From: Amycolatopsis endophytica
GTDB lineage: Bacteria > Actinomycetota > Actinomycetes > Mycobacteriales > Pseudonocardiaceae
Reading direction: 5' to 3'
DNA: 64,000 nucleotides
Assembly: GCF_013410405.1 (NCBI RefSeq)
Contig: NZ_JACCFK010000001.1
Coordinates: forward strand, 4,154,001 to 4,218,000
Below the pieces are notes generated by a model, which was given only the letters and a program-made list of their open reading frames with translations, did not search any database and was not told where the DNA came from. Made by a program: the position numbers and the translations under genes. The first letter of the stretch is position 1, and every line of letters starts with the position of its first letter. Below are positions 8,806-17,620 of this stretch, piece by piece.

Positions 8806-9186
8806 TCAGTGGTCGTTGTACCACTGCGCGGTGTCCTGGTAGGCGTACGCGGTGCCGCTCTTGTAGAGGTAGATCCGGAAGTTGACGTAGGCGTTCTCCG
8901 GGATGTCGTGGGTGTTCGCGTCGGTCGACTTGCAGTTGCCGTTCCCGCCCGCCTTGAGGGTGTAGCTGCCTCCGTTCCAGTACACGTCGACGCCGACGGC
9001 CCACCCGTCGGCTTCGATGTCGCACACCTTGACCACGTCACCGTGCTCGGTGAAGTAGGCGACACCGCCCGGGTCGGCGTCGTTGGTCTTGACGCTGTGG
9101 TCGGCCGCGGCGGCTTCCGGGGCGCCCAGCAGTGCGACCGCGGTGAGGAGGCCGGCGATGCCGGTGAACTTGTGTGAGCGTTTCAT
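8806..9186 (-). CDS. Small secreted protein of unknown function
   Basis: 126 residues with a Sec signal peptide (MKRSHK, then a hydrophobic stretch GIAGLLTAVALLGA, cleavage near AAA-DH). The mature part of about 97 residues has two cysteines (VCDIEA and NCKST) that could form one disulfide, and alternating beta-strand-like segments. I recognise no family. AAGG lies 8 bases before the ATG. It precedes the secreted phosphoesterase in the same direction but 136 bases away. Confidence 0.75.
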   Translation of the reverse strand: MKRSHKFTGIAGLLTAVALLGAPEAAAADHSVKTNDADPGGVAYFTEHGDVVKVCDIEADGWAVGVDVYWNGGSYTLKAGGNGNCKSTDANTHDIPENAYVNFRIYLYKSGTAYAYQDTAQWYNDH

Positions 9187-9211
9187 CGCACCTTCAAGGT
9201 TGGTGGAGGGT

Positions 9212-9226
9212 GATCGTTGAACGATC
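9212..9226. promoter_or_regulatory. 15-bp palindrome in divergent promoter region
   Basis: GATCGTT, G, AACGATC is a perfect dyad between the divergent secreted-protein gene and a tetR gene, immediately before a TTGACA hexamer. A likely regulator binding site; which regulator is unknown. Confidence 0.45.
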
Positions 9227-9376
9227 TTGACATCCGGGGCGCGCGCGGAGCGGACGTTCCGCTGATGCCCGTGCAGGTCGTCCGGCCGCGTCGGCGGGCT
9301 GGGTGCGGTCGGGGTGCGGCTCCGGTACGGCGTTCGCCGCCGGATGTCCCACTGGGTCGTCGGTTAGGGTTGGGGG

Positions 9377-9955
9377 ATGCCTCGCTGGATACCCCGGGCG
9401 GAAGAGCGGCTCCGGGATGCCGCGGTGGAGCTGTTCGCCGAGCGCGGGTTCGAGAACGTGACAGTCGCCGACATCACCGAACGCGCGGGCCTGACCAGGC
9501 GCACGTTCTCCCGCTACTTCACCGACAAGCGGGACGTGCTCTTCGCCGGTTCCGAGCAGCTCGCGGATGCCGTTCGCGACGCGGTGGCCGGGGCCGACGA
9601 GGCCCTGCCCCCGTGGCAGGCCACGGCAACCGCCTTGCGGCACGTGGGCGATCAGCTGGTCCGGACCGTCCCCACGGCCGGTCCGCGCCGTGTGGTGATC
9701 CGGGCCAGTCCGGAGCTCCAGGAACGGGAGCGCACCAAGTTCGCGCTGGTCGCCTCCGCGATCGCGGACGCACTGCGCGAGCGGGGCGCGTCCGGGCCGG
9801 TGGCCGCGATGCTCGCCGAGGTCAGCGTGGCCGCGCTGCGGGCCGCGTTCGACCGCTGGCTCGACGACACCGCGGGGACGGCGTTCTCGTCCCTGTTCGA
9901 CGACGTCACCGCGGAACTTCTCGCGGAGCTGGAGCCCGCCCGGTCGGTGCGGTGA
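9377..9955 (+). CDS. TetR family regulator
   Basis: 192 residues; the helix-turn-helix spans about residues 10-55 (AAVELFAERGFENVTVADITERAG and LTRRTFSRYFTDKRDVL). The C-terminal part is variable. It runs convergent to, and only 4 bases from, the saccharopine-dehydrogenase-like gene, whose upstream inverted repeats are TetR-like (TGTC/GACA ends); I infer that this protein regulates that gene. Confidence 0.88.
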   Translation: MPRWIPRAEERLRDAAVELFAERGFENVTVADITERAGLTRRTFSRYFTDKRDVLFAGSEQLADAVRDAVAGADEALPPWQATATALRHVGDQLVRTVPTAGPRRVVIRASPELQERERTKFALVASAIADALRERGASGPVAAMLAEVSVAALRAAFDRWLDDTAGTAFSSLFDDVTAELLAELEPARSVR

Positions 9956-9959
9956 GTCC

Positions 9960-11030
9960 TCACAGGAGGAAGGTGCCACCGGCCGCGGTCGCGAGTTCGG
10001 GCCCGAGCGCGGCGGCCGGGGTGTGGGCGCCGGGTTTGCCTTCGCCCCGCGCGAGCCGGGCGGCGGCCTCGGCGGCGACGGCGGCGGTGTAGTCCATGCC
10101 GTCACCGGCGCGCAGCCAGCCTTCGCGCGTGGTGCCGTCCGGCCAGGTGACCACCGCGTGCCCCCAGGAATGCCGGCGCGGCCGCGGGGCGGCCTTCGTC
10201 CGTGCGGCGGCGAGCCGGCGAACGGCGAAGCGCCGCACCATGGGGACGGACAGCAGTCGCCCGGCCAGGGGTAGCAGGGCGCGCGCGACCGGTGAGGTGG
10301 GCGCCATCGCGGAGCCGACGGACACCTGGGGCGCGCCGCTGGCCTGCTGCGCCGCGAACAGCTCGCCCGACGGAACGGTCGCGGATTTCACGGTTTCGCC
10401 GTCGGGAAGGGCGAGTTCCCGCGGCTCGGCGCCGAGCCGCGCCGCGACCAGGCGGCCGTCGCGGTAGTGGCGCCCGCCGGTGGTCAGCACGTCGACGAGG
10501 GAGGCGGCGAGCGGTTCGCCCACCACGCCGTCGTCGGTGGACACGGACGCCAGCGCGTCGGCCCGCACCCGGTCCGGGGTGGGGCGGCCTTCGCACAGTT
10601 TCGCCACCACGGCTTCCGTGGCCAGGACACCGAAGCCGGCGCCGGTCACCAGGGTGCTGCCCGCCGCGGCCGCCTCGTCGTGCAGCGCGAGCAGCCCGCG
10701 CACGGCGGTCAGGTCGTTGGCCAGGTCCAGGTAGTGCCCGCCGGGCAGGCACGCCCGCGCCACCGGCCCGGCGGTCGTGGCGTACTGGCCGATGGTGTTG
10801 ACGACCACGGCGGGCCGCCGCCGGGCGATCTCGGCAGCGGTGCGATCCACCCCCTCGGCGACGATGACCCGCACGTCCGCGCCCAGGTCCGCGGCGGCCG
10901 CGCGCAGGCGTTCTTCATTGCGCCCCACCAGCACGGGCGCAATGCCGTCCGCCACCAGCCGCGACGCGACCGCGCGCCCGATCCGTCCGGTGGCCCCGAG
11001 GATCCACACCTCACCAAGCTGGGTCGTCAT
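9960..11030 (-). CDS. Saccharopine dehydrogenase-like NAD(P)-binding oxidoreductase
   Basis: 356 residues with an N-terminal Rossmann motif (VWILGATGRIGRAVASRLV, about residues 7-25) and the long C-terminal half typical of the saccharopine dehydrogenase-like/trans-acting enoyl reductase superfamily. In actinobacteria such proteins often act on lipid or secondary-metabolite substrates; the real substrate is unknown. AAAAGGAG precedes the ATG. Its promoter region contains a large inverted repeat. Confidence 0.82.
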   Translation of the reverse strand: MTTQLGEVWILGATGRIGRAVASRLVADGIAPVLVGRNEERLRAAAADLGADVRVIVAEGVDRTAAEIARRRPAVVVNTIGQYATTAGPVARACLPGGHYLDLANDLTAVRGLLALHDEAAAAGSTLVTGAGFGVLATEAVVAKLCEGRPTPDRVRADALASVSTDDGVVGEPLAASLVDVLTTGGRHYRDGRLVAARLGAEPRELALPDGETVKSATVPSGELFAAQQASGAPQVSVGSAMAPTSPVARALLPLAGRLLSVPMVRRFAVRRLAAARTKAAPRPRRHSWGHAVVTWPDGTTREGWLRAGDGMDYTAAVAAEAAARLARGEGKPGAHTPAAALGPELATAAGGTFLL

Positions 11031-11065
11031 CGCTGCTCCTTTTCCACTGAGGCGGACCGCCAGTG

Positions 11066-11117
11066 ATGTCTCATTGTGTCATCAGCCAGCGTAGCAGGTG
11101 ATGACACAGTGGGACAT
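11066..11117. promoter_or_regulatory. Large inverted repeat, candidate twin operator
   Basis: Two 19-base arms (left ATGTCTCATTGTGTCATCA, right TGATGACACAGTGGGACAT) match as inverted repeats with two mismatches around a 14-base spacer. Each arm is itself an imperfect dyad of TGTC/GACA type. It lies just upstream of the oxidoreductase start and 20 bases beyond the end of the PIN-like gene. Confidence 0.65.
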
Positions 11118-11136
11118 TGGGTGCTGGGGGGCGGGG

Positions 11137-11757
11137 TCAGCAATCACTCCAGAACTCGGCCGAGAGCAGATTTGTGTGGTCGATGGGCGGGAGTCCCTCG
11201 TCGAGGCCGCGGAGGCGTTGGTACAGCTCGCGCATCTCACCCCGATCCGCGACGAGACGGGTGCGGGCGGCTCGCTGGAGGACAGCGACCGTCCCTGCCA
11301 GGCGAAGGGTTCCCGCGGTGCGACCGGCCCCCCGCAACCGCAGGAGCCGTTCGATCTCCCCGGCCGCCGACCGCTGTCCCGCCCCGTCGTCGATCAGAAC
11401 GATCACGTCCGCACCGGCTTCGGCAGCGACGACCGCATGAGCGATCACCATGAGCTCGCCGAGGTCCCGGGGAGCTTGGCGGCGTTCGGGCAGGTATCTG
11501 CCGGTGAGGCGATGGACCACGGCACTGAGTTGGGGAGTGGTGTCGTCGGGGAGGATCTCCAGCAGTCTCGAGGGAAGTTTGTTCAGGACGGTTCGCGCGG
11601 AGGCGAAGCGCCTGTCGCTGCATGCTTTGCCGAGTATCTCCCGGTGCACGGTTTCGGGCATGCTCAACGGACCGAGAACGGTGAAGAGCAGACGCTCCTT
11701 GTTGATGGAGAAGAAGTTGAGGCCGGGACCGGCGTCGATGATGGGGCGATGGCTCAT
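11137..11757 (-). CDS. PIN-like nuclease domain protein (third gene of XRE-peptidase operon)
   Basis: 206 residues. The N-terminus (RPIIDAGPGLNFF) places Asp8 where PIN nucleases carry their first metal ligand; further acidic residues fit the PIN pattern at Glu40 (VHREIL), Glu101 (RDLGELMVIAHA) and Asp123/124 (VIVLIDDGAG). PIN proteins are metal-dependent RNases, often toxins. Its ATG overlaps the ImmA/IrrE stop (ATGA), so the three genes are coupled. Assignment rests on motifs and overall layout; a structure-based search would test it. Confidence 0.72.
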   Translation of the reverse strand: MSHRPIIDAGPGLNFFSINKERLLFTVLGPLSMPETVHREILGKACSDRRFASARTVLNKLPSRLLEILPDDTTPQLSAVVHRLTGRYLPERRQAPRDLGELMVIAHAVVAAEAGADVIVLIDDGAGQRSAAGEIERLLRLRGAGRTAGTLRLAGTVAVLQRAARTRLVADRGEMRELYQRLRGLDEGLPPIDHTNLLSAEFWSDC

Positions 11758-12596
11758 TCCCGGGCGGTCCCTGACCCGTCGGGAGGTCCCTCGTCCAGTT
11801 CGCCGAGGTCGACCGCCACGGTGGGCAGGTCGTCCGGATCCGCGAAGGTGACCGAGAGGGGTGCGGCGGTGATGCCGGCGTCCCGGAGTTCCTGCTCGAC
11901 CTCCGCGAGCGGGGCGCCGCGCAGAGTCGCGATGGTCTGGGCGGAGACCACGCCCGCCTGAAAGCCGCTGATCGCGCGGGCCAGCAGGCGTTGCGGTGCA
12001 CGCCTGCGCTGGGAGTCGGCCTGCAGGATCCGGTAGTGATCGCTCCACCCGTACCGGGTCGCGAGCTGGGGTGTCGACAGAGCCATCCACTGGTTCCGGA
12101 GACCGCGGTCGACGTATCCGTTCCGGTGCAACGCGACCGCGGCGACCGCCGGGGACACCACGAACCGCTGCACGATCGCGGACAGGTCCGCGAGGCCGGG
12201 GCCGGGCCGGGCCGCCATGAACTCGCGCAGGCCCTGATCCGGCACGAGCAAGTGCCGGGCGAACGCCCGCGCGCGCTCCTCCTGTGGCGTGGGCTCACTC
12301 CAGTCGCGGGGATGTGTGCCGGTCCAGTCGGCGAACACGACATGGCCCAGCTCGTGCCCGAGGGTGCTGCGCTGCCGCATGGGGTTCGGCGTGCGGGCCA
12401 CCCCGATGATCACCGAGCCACGCAGGGGGTCGTGCACCGTGAGACCGTGCTCGTCGGGGCCGGCATCGAGGACCGCGACGTCGTGACCGGTGCATTCTTC
12501 GATGATGGTGATCAGGTCCCCCAGCGGCTGTACACCGAGTTTGTGCTCTTCGCGGAACCGCTCGGCGGCGGCGCGGCCCTCGTCTTCGGGGTTCAT
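11754..12596 (-). CDS. ImmA/IrrE family Zn-metallopeptidase (COG2856)
   Basis: 280 residues with the gluzincin motif HELGH (His81, Glu82, His85) followed by EERARAFARHLLVP, which supplies the third ligand (Glu106 or Glu107). Relatives such as ImmA cleave an HTH repressor; others are toxins paired with an HTH antitoxin. Here the HTH partner is encoded directly upstream (overlap ATGA) and a PIN-like protein directly downstream. The C-terminal half (about 150-280) is not a recognised domain and may be the sensing part. Confidence 0.88.
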   Translation of the reverse strand: MNPEDEGRAAAERFREEHKLGVQPLGDLITIIEECTGHDVAVLDAGPDEHGLTVHDPLRGSVIIGVARTPNPMRQRSTLGHELGHVVFADWTGTHPRDWSEPTPQEERARAFARHLLVPDQGLREFMAARPGPGLADLSAIVQRFVVSPAVAAVALHRNGYVDRGLRNQWMALSTPQLATRYGWSDHYRILQADSQRRRAPQRLLARAISGFQAGVVSAQTIATLRGAPLAEVEQELRDAGITAAPLSVTFADPDDLPTVAVDLGELDEGPPDGSGTARE

Positions 12597-12949
12597 CCGG
12601 CCCTGGCGCTCGTCGTGGGGGCGGGAATGGCCTGGTCGTCGAGGTAGTCGTCGAGTTCCAGGAACCGCAGCAGCTTGTCCCGCATGACGGCCATGTCCGT
12701 GCCGTTGGTGGCACGCGCGGCATACCGCACTCGCTCGCCGACCGACGCGGTGCCGGTCAGTTGCGCCATCGTGTGGCCGGTCGCCCTGGCGATCGCGATC
12801 AGCTCCGGAACTTTCGCGGGTCGTTGACCGGTGATGATGCGCGACAACGTGGACTGCGAGACGCCACTGGCCTCGGCCAGGGCTCGCTGGCTCAGCGCCG
12901 CGTCCTCGCGAGCGCGTTCGATGCGCGCACCGACGTCGGCTGTGGTCAC
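12593..12949 (-). CDS. XRE family HTH regulator (antitoxin/repressor candidate)
   Basis: 118 residues with a Cro/CI-type helix-turn-helix in residues 5-60 (REDAALSQRALAEASGVSQS, then TLSRIITGQRP). GTG start with GAGGAGGG 7 bases upstream. First gene of the XRE/peptidase/PIN operon. The operator-like repeat CTGAATCA/TGATTCAG overlapping the -10 region suggests autoregulation, with relief if the ImmA-like peptidase cleaves it; that mechanism is by analogy with ImmR/ImmA. Confidence 0.88.
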   Translation of the reverse strand: MTTADVGARIERAREDAALSQRALAEASGVSQSTLSRIITGQRPAKVPELIAIARATGHTMAQLTGTASVGERVRYAARATNGTDMAVMRDKLLRFLELDDYLDDQAIPAPTTSARAG

Positions 12950-12969
12950 GGCAACCCTCCTCGAACTGG

Positions 12970-13002
12970 CTGAATCAGTGTTCCTCTAGGTGATTCAGTA
13001 TA
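12970..13002 (-). promoter_or_regulatory. Promoter and operator of the XRE operon
   Basis: A -10 hexamer TATACT (13002 to 12997 on the minus strand) overlaps the right arm of a perfect 8-bp inverted repeat, CTGAATCA and TGATTCAG, with 13 bases between the arms. A repressor bound here would cover -10 and the start of transcription. No convincing -35 is visible. Confidence 0.65.
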
Positions 13003-13060
13003 GGGGATCGCGCCACGATCCGCTGTGCCGGGGAGCCACGCGGTGCCGCAACGCGATGGC

Positions 13061-13975
13061 TCAGCCGGGGGCCGCCGGGCCGGGTGGGTCGTCGACGTGC
13101 ACGGCGTCCGGGATGTGCTGCAGCCATCCGGCGAAATCGTCGATCCAGCGCGAGATTGGGCCGGTGGCGTAGTGGCTCGGGTCCCAGCCGGCGTGCAGGG
13201 TGAGCCGGATCTGGGCCCCGTCGAGCATGATGCGCACCGCGTGCAGGCCGAAGGCCGGGGCGTTGGTCAGCACCGCGGCGCCGCGTCCGCCCGCGGCCAG
13301 GCCCTGCGCCATGAACGACGAACTCATCTCGATCGCCTCGGGCAGGTCGACGCCCGCCGTCGCCACCGCCTCGTCGAAGGCCAGCCGGGCCATGTTGGTG
13401 CGGTCCATCAGCACCAGCGGGTGCCGTGCCAGTTCGGTGATCTCCACGTCGGACCGGCCCGCCAGCGGGTGATCGCCGGACACGTGCGCGGTGATCCCGA
13501 CGTCGACGAGCCGCCGGGAGGCCCAGTCCGCGGGCGGCGCGACAGTGGAGATCCCCAGGTCGGCGTTCACCATCCGGGTGCGCTCGAACACCGCGACCGG
13601 CTCGCATTCGAGCGCGTCGATCACCGGGTGGTCCGCGCCGCGTTCGGCGGTGAACGGCGCCAGCGAACGGATGATCGTCGTGAACGGGGCCACCGCCGTC
13701 AGCCGCGTCCCGCGGATCCGGTCCAGGCCCACGGCGTTGCGCGCCATCTGCTCGCGCAGCACCAGATCCCGTGCCGCATCCAGAAACCGCCTGCCCGCGT
13801 GCGTCAGGCTCAGCGCGCCGTGGCCGCGCCGGAACAGGTCGACGCCGAGCTCCTGCTCCAGCGCGCGGAGCTGGCGCGACACCGACGGCTGGGTGACGTG
13901 CAGGCGCCGAGAGCCCTCCGTGATCGACCCCGCCTCCGCGACGGCGAGGAAGTACTTGAGCACCCGCATCTCCAT
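13061..13975 (-). CDS. LysR family regulator
   Basis: 304 residues: winged HTH in residues 1-62 (YFLAVAEAGSITEGSRRLHV and QPSVSRQLRALEQELG) and a periplasmic-binding-like effector domain to the end. Divergent from an MHS transporter/amidohydrolase pair, which it probably controls. Start at the ATG 8 bases after GGGAGG; an internal ATG two codons later is possible. Confidence 0.9.
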   Translation of the reverse strand: MEMRVLKYFLAVAEAGSITEGSRRLHVTQPSVSRQLRALEQELGVDLFRRGHGALSLTHAGRRFLDAARDLVLREQMARNAVGLDRIRGTRLTAVAPFTTIIRSLAPFTAERGADHPVIDALECEPVAVFERTRMVNADLGISTVAPPADWASRRLVDVGITAHVSGDHPLAGRSDVEITELARHPLVLMDRTNMARLAFDEAVATAGVDLPEAIEMSSSFMAQGLAAGGRGAAVLTNAPAFGLHAVRIMLDGAQIRLTLHAGWDPSHYATGPISRWIDDFAGWLQHIPDAVHVDDPPGPAAPG

Positions 13976-14006
13976 GGCGCATGCCTCCCGAGCATGAAGT
14001 TCGTGC

Positions 14007-14020
14007 CGAATCGGTATTCG
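14007..14020. promoter_or_regulatory. Dyad in LysR/MHS intergenic region
   Basis: CGAAT and ATTCG arms separated by CGGT lie between the divergent lysR and transporter genes, where a LysR activation site is expected. Short, so only suggestive. Confidence 0.35.
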
Positions 14021-14083
14021 ACAGCATGGCAGAGTGCCGCTGAGAATTCCTGACACGTTCACCCGCGGCACACCGGAGGCGCC

Positions 14084-15403
14084 ATGTCCACCAGCACCGG
14101 GCCTGACGACGAGACGGCCTCGCGGCAGGGGAGACGTGCCCGCATCGCCGCCTTCGTGGGGACGGCGGTCGAGTGGTACGACTTCTACATCTTCGGGACC
14201 GCCGCGGCGATCGCGTTCGGGCCCGTGTTCTTCCCGACCTTCGACACCTCCTCGGCGCTGCTGGCGTCGTTCGCGACGTTCTGGGCCGGGTTCCTCGCGC
14301 GGCCGGTGGGCGGCATCGTGTTCGGCCACCTCGGTGACCGGCTGGGGCGGAAGAACACCCTCGTCGCCACCCTGTTGATCATGGGGCTGGCCACCTTCGG
14401 CATCGGCGTGCTGCCGGGCTACTCCACGATCGGCGTCGCCGCGCCGGTCCTGCTCGTCCTGCTGCGGGCGCTGCAGGGTTTCGCCGTCGGCGGGGAGTGG
14501 GGCGGCGCCGTCCTGCTGGCGACCGAAAGCGGGCCTCGGGAACGCACCCTGCGGGGCGGGATGTTCGTGCAGCAGGGATCCCCGGCAGGCAACATCCTGG
14601 CGACCCTGGTCATGACGCTCGCCGCGCTGCTGCCGGACGACGACTTCGCGGCGTGGGGCTGGCGGATCCCGTTCCTGCTGTCGGCCGTGCTCGTCGTGAT
14701 CGGGCTGGTGACCCGCCTGAAACTCGAAGAGTCGCGGGAGTTCGCCCAGCGCGCCGCGACGGCCGCGCCGGTGAAGCTGCCGATCGCCGAACTGCTCGCC
14801 CACCACTGGCGGCGGGTGGTGGCGGCGGTCTTCGCGAGCGCGCTCGGCATCGGCATGGCCTACTTCGTCAGCACGTTCATGCTCGCCTACGCGACGGCGA
14901 ACCTCGGTGTCGGCCGTCAGGTGATGCTGAACCTGCTGCTCGTCAACGCCGTCCTGCAGTTCGTGTGGCAGCCCCTCGCCACGCGCCTCGCGGAGCGGTT
15001 CGGCGCGGTCCGGTTCATGATCGGCACGCTGACCGCCACCGCCGTGCTGGCGGTCCCGATGTTCCTCCTCGTCGGCACCGGCAACCCCGCGCTCATCCTG
15101 CTCGGCATCGGTCTCAGCACGATCGCGGGCGCCGGGTACTACGCGGTGCTCGCCGGGTTCCTGGCCCAGGCATTCCCCGTCGCGGTGCGCTACACCGGCA
15201 TCTCGTTCGCCTACCAGCTCTGCTCGACGGTCATCGGCGGCACGACCCCGTTGCTCGCCCAGCTCTTCCTCAACCTCGGCGGCGGGCACTGGGCCGGGGT
15301 GGCGGTGTTCTACGTCGTCCTCATCGGACTCACCGCCGGTGGCGTCGTCACGCTGGCCGCACTCACCAGGCGTTCCGCCGCGACCGCTCCCGTCACCGTC
15401 TGA
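14084..15403 (+). CDS. MHS family MFS transporter (metabolite:H+ symporter)
   Basis: 439 residues, 12 predicted membrane helices. The opening GTAVEWYDFYIFGTAAA, the loop GHLGDRLGRKNTLV and LRALQGFAVGGEWGGAVLL are signatures of the MHS group (ShiA, ProP, KgtP relatives), which import small organic acids, betaines or shikimate with protons. It is followed after 11 bases by an amidohydrolase, so I infer uptake of that enzyme's substrate. Confidence 0.9.
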   Translation: MSTSTGPDDETASRQGRRARIAAFVGTAVEWYDFYIFGTAAAIAFGPVFFPTFDTSSALLASFATFWAGFLARPVGGIVFGHLGDRLGRKNTLVATLLIMGLATFGIGVLPGYSTIGVAAPVLLVLLRALQGFAVGGEWGGAVLLATESGPRERTLRGGMFVQQGSPAGNILATLVMTLAALLPDDDFAAWGWRIPFLLSAVLVVIGLVTRLKLEESREFAQRAATAAPVKLPIAELLAHHWRRVVAAVFASALGIGMAYFVSTFMLAYATANLGVGRQVMLNLLLVNAVLQFVWQPLATRLAERFGAVRFMIGTLTATAVLAVPMFLLVGTGNPALILLGIGLSTIAGAGYYAVLAGFLAQAFPVAVRYTGISFAYQLCSTVIGGTTPLLAQLFLNLGGGHWAGVAVFYVVLIGLTAGGVVTLAALTRRSAATAPVTV

Positions 15404-15414
15404 AAAGGACCGTC

Positions 15415-17064
15415 ATGCGCATCGACACCATCCTCACCGGCGCCCGCGTCACCACGCTCGACCCGGCACGGCCGCGGGCGCACTCGATCGGCATCCTGCA
15501 CGGCAGGGTCGTCGGCTTCGACGAGGAACTCGACGGCGTCACCGCCGACGAGCGGCACGACCTCGGCGGCGCCCCGGTCGTGCCCGGGTTCAACGACGCC
15601 CACCTGCACTTCTCCATGCTGGGCAAGGAGATGACGCAGCTCGACCTGTCCGCCGAGGCCGCGCCGACGCTCGACGCGCTCTACCGCCGGGTCGAGGAGT
15701 GGGCCGCGGGCAAACCCGACGGCGCCTGGGTCATCGGCAACGGCTACGACCAGAACAAGATCGGGGAGCACCCGGACAGGCAGGTGCTCGACCGCATCGC
15801 CGGCGGCCGCCCGGTCTACCTGGTGCACACCTCCAACCACATGGCGGTCGCCAACACGGAGGCGTTCCGGCGCGCCGGGCACCCCGATCCGGACCGGGTG
15901 CAGGCGCCGCCCGGCGGCAGCGTCGTGTTCCGCGACGGCTCGAACACCGGTCTGCTGCAGGAACAGGCCGCGACCCTGGTCAGCCACGTGCTCAAACCGG
16001 TGCCGCAGGAAGACCTCGTGGCCGCGCTGGAGGCCGCGTCCGCGTGGGCGCTGCGCCACGGCCTGACCAGCGTGACCGAACCGGGGATCGGCGGACGGCT
16101 GGTCGGTCACGGACCGGCCGACGCCCGCGCCTTCCAGACCGCCTACGAGCGCGGCAACCTCCGGACGCGCGTCACGGCCATGCCGTACACCGACGCGCTG
16201 CACGAACTCGGCCCGGTCGACACCGGACTGGCGGGCTGGGGGCTGGACCTCGGGCTGCGCACCGGCATCGGGGACGAGTGGTTCCGGCTGGGACCGGTGA
16301 AGATCGTGTCCGACGGCTCGCTGATCGGCCGGACCGCGGCGATGTGCTGCGACTACCGTGACAGCCCCGGCAACCGCGGTTTCCTGCTCGCCGAGGCCGA
16401 AGCGCTGCGGGAGAACATTCTGCGCGGCCACGAAAACGGCTGGCAGATCGCGACGCACGCGATCGGCGACCACGCGCTCGACGTCGTGCTCGGCGCCTAC
16501 GAGGAGGCCCAGAAGCGCCTGCCGCGACCGGGCGTCCGGCACCGTATCGAACACGTGGGGATCTCCTCGGACGACCAGGTCGCCCGTATCGTGTCGGCGG
16601 GCGTGATCCCGGTGCCGCAGGGCAGGTTCCTCTCCGCGCTCGGGGACGGTTTCCTCGCGGCGCTGGGTTCCGAACGCGTGGAACACGCCTACCGGATGCG
16701 CAGTTTCGTCGACGCCGGTGTCGAACTGCCGGGCTCGACCGACGCGCCGGTCGTGCCGGGGGAGCCGCTGCTGAGCATCCACGACATGGTCAACCGCCGG
16801 TCCGCGTCGGGCGCGCCGATCGCGCCGGACGAAGCGCTCACCCCGGCGCAGGCCCTGCGGGCCTACACGATCGGCTCGGCCCACGCCGTGCACGAGGAGA
16901 CGCGGAAGGGCTCGCTGGGCAGGGGCAAGGTGGCCGACCTCACGGTGCTGTCCGACGATCTGCTGAGCGTGGCGCCGGAGCGGATCGGTGAGCTGGAGGT
17001 GCGGGCCACGATGGTGGGCGGCGTCTTCGGCTACGACGCGGAAGGCGTCCTGACCCTCGGTTGA
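15415..17064 (+). CDS. Amidohydrolase 3 family (YtcJ-like) metal hydrolase
   Basis: 549 residues of the amidohydrolase superfamily, subgroup YtcJ/N-substituted formamide deformylase. The metal-binding HxH is in FNDAHLHFSMLG; further ligands are likely in THAIGDHALD and RHRIEHVG, and the catalytic Asp in GSTDAPV. It hydrolyses an amide-, formamide- or ester-like bond in an unknown small molecule. AAAGGA lies 6 bases before the ATG, and it is in an operon with the MHS importer. Confidence 0.88.
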   Translation: MRIDTILTGARVTTLDPARPRAHSIGILHGRVVGFDEELDGVTADERHDLGGAPVVPGFNDAHLHFSMLGKEMTQLDLSAEAAPTLDALYRRVEEWAAGKPDGAWVIGNGYDQNKIGEHPDRQVLDRIAGGRPVYLVHTSNHMAVANTEAFRRAGHPDPDRVQAPPGGSVVFRDGSNTGLLQEQAATLVSHVLKPVPQEDLVAALEAASAWALRHGLTSVTEPGIGGRLVGHGPADARAFQTAYERGNLRTRVTAMPYTDALHELGPVDTGLAGWGLDLGLRTGIGDEWFRLGPVKIVSDGSLIGRTAAMCCDYRDSPGNRGFLLAEAEALRENILRGHENGWQIATHAIGDHALDVVLGAYEEAQKRLPRPGVRHRIEHVGISSDDQVARIVSAGVIPVPQGRFLSALGDGFLAALGSERVEHAYRMRSFVDAGVELPGSTDAPVVPGEPLLSIHDMVNRRSASGAPIAPDEALTPAQALRAYTIGSAHAVHEETRKGSLGRGKVADLTVLSDDLLSVAPERIGELEVRATMVGGVFGYDAEGVLTLG

Positions 17065-17108
17065 CAACCCGGTGTCCCGGCCGATATTCATGTCCCTAAC
17101 AGTTAGGG
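17061..17108 (+). promoter_or_regulatory. Promoter and palindromic operator of padR-ABC operon
   Basis: TTGACA begins in the stop codon of the amidohydrolase gene; TATTCA follows after 18 bases as a -10. A perfect 15-bp palindrome, CCCTAAC, A, GTTAGGG (17094-17108), covers the expected start of transcription just before padR. This arrangement indicates PadR autorepression. Confidence 0.7.
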
Positions 17109-17117
17109 GGTCGGTCG

Positions 17118-17620
17118 GTGCGGGACGTGGTGCTCGCCTTGCTGGCGAAGGAGCCCGCGCACGGCTACCAGCTGGACACGCGGCTGCGTGCGGCGCTCGG
17201 GCCGCTGGGCGAGTCGCTCAACGCCGGGCAGGTGTACGTGACGCTGGGCAGGCTGGAGAAGGCCGGTCTGGTCTCGGTGGAGAGCGCGCCGGACCGCAAG
17301 ACCTACGCGCTGACCCCGGCCGGGCAGCGTCGCGTCGCGGAGTGGGTGGCCGAGGTGAGCTGGCCCAGACCGGACCTGACGGAGTTCCACCTCAAGCTGG
17401 TGGCCGCCGCGGCGGCGCGGCTCGCGGACCCGCTCGCGGTGATCGACGCGCAGCGCCGCGAACTGCTGCGCCGCCTCGGGGACGCGCAACGAGCGGCGCT
17501 GGACGAGCCCGACGAGTCGGTCGCCGGGTTGCTGCTGGAGGGCGTCGTCCTGCGGCTGCGGGCCGATCTGGGCTGGCTGGAGGCGTGCGAACGGATGTGG
17601 ACGCCCCGGGGGAGGAACAC

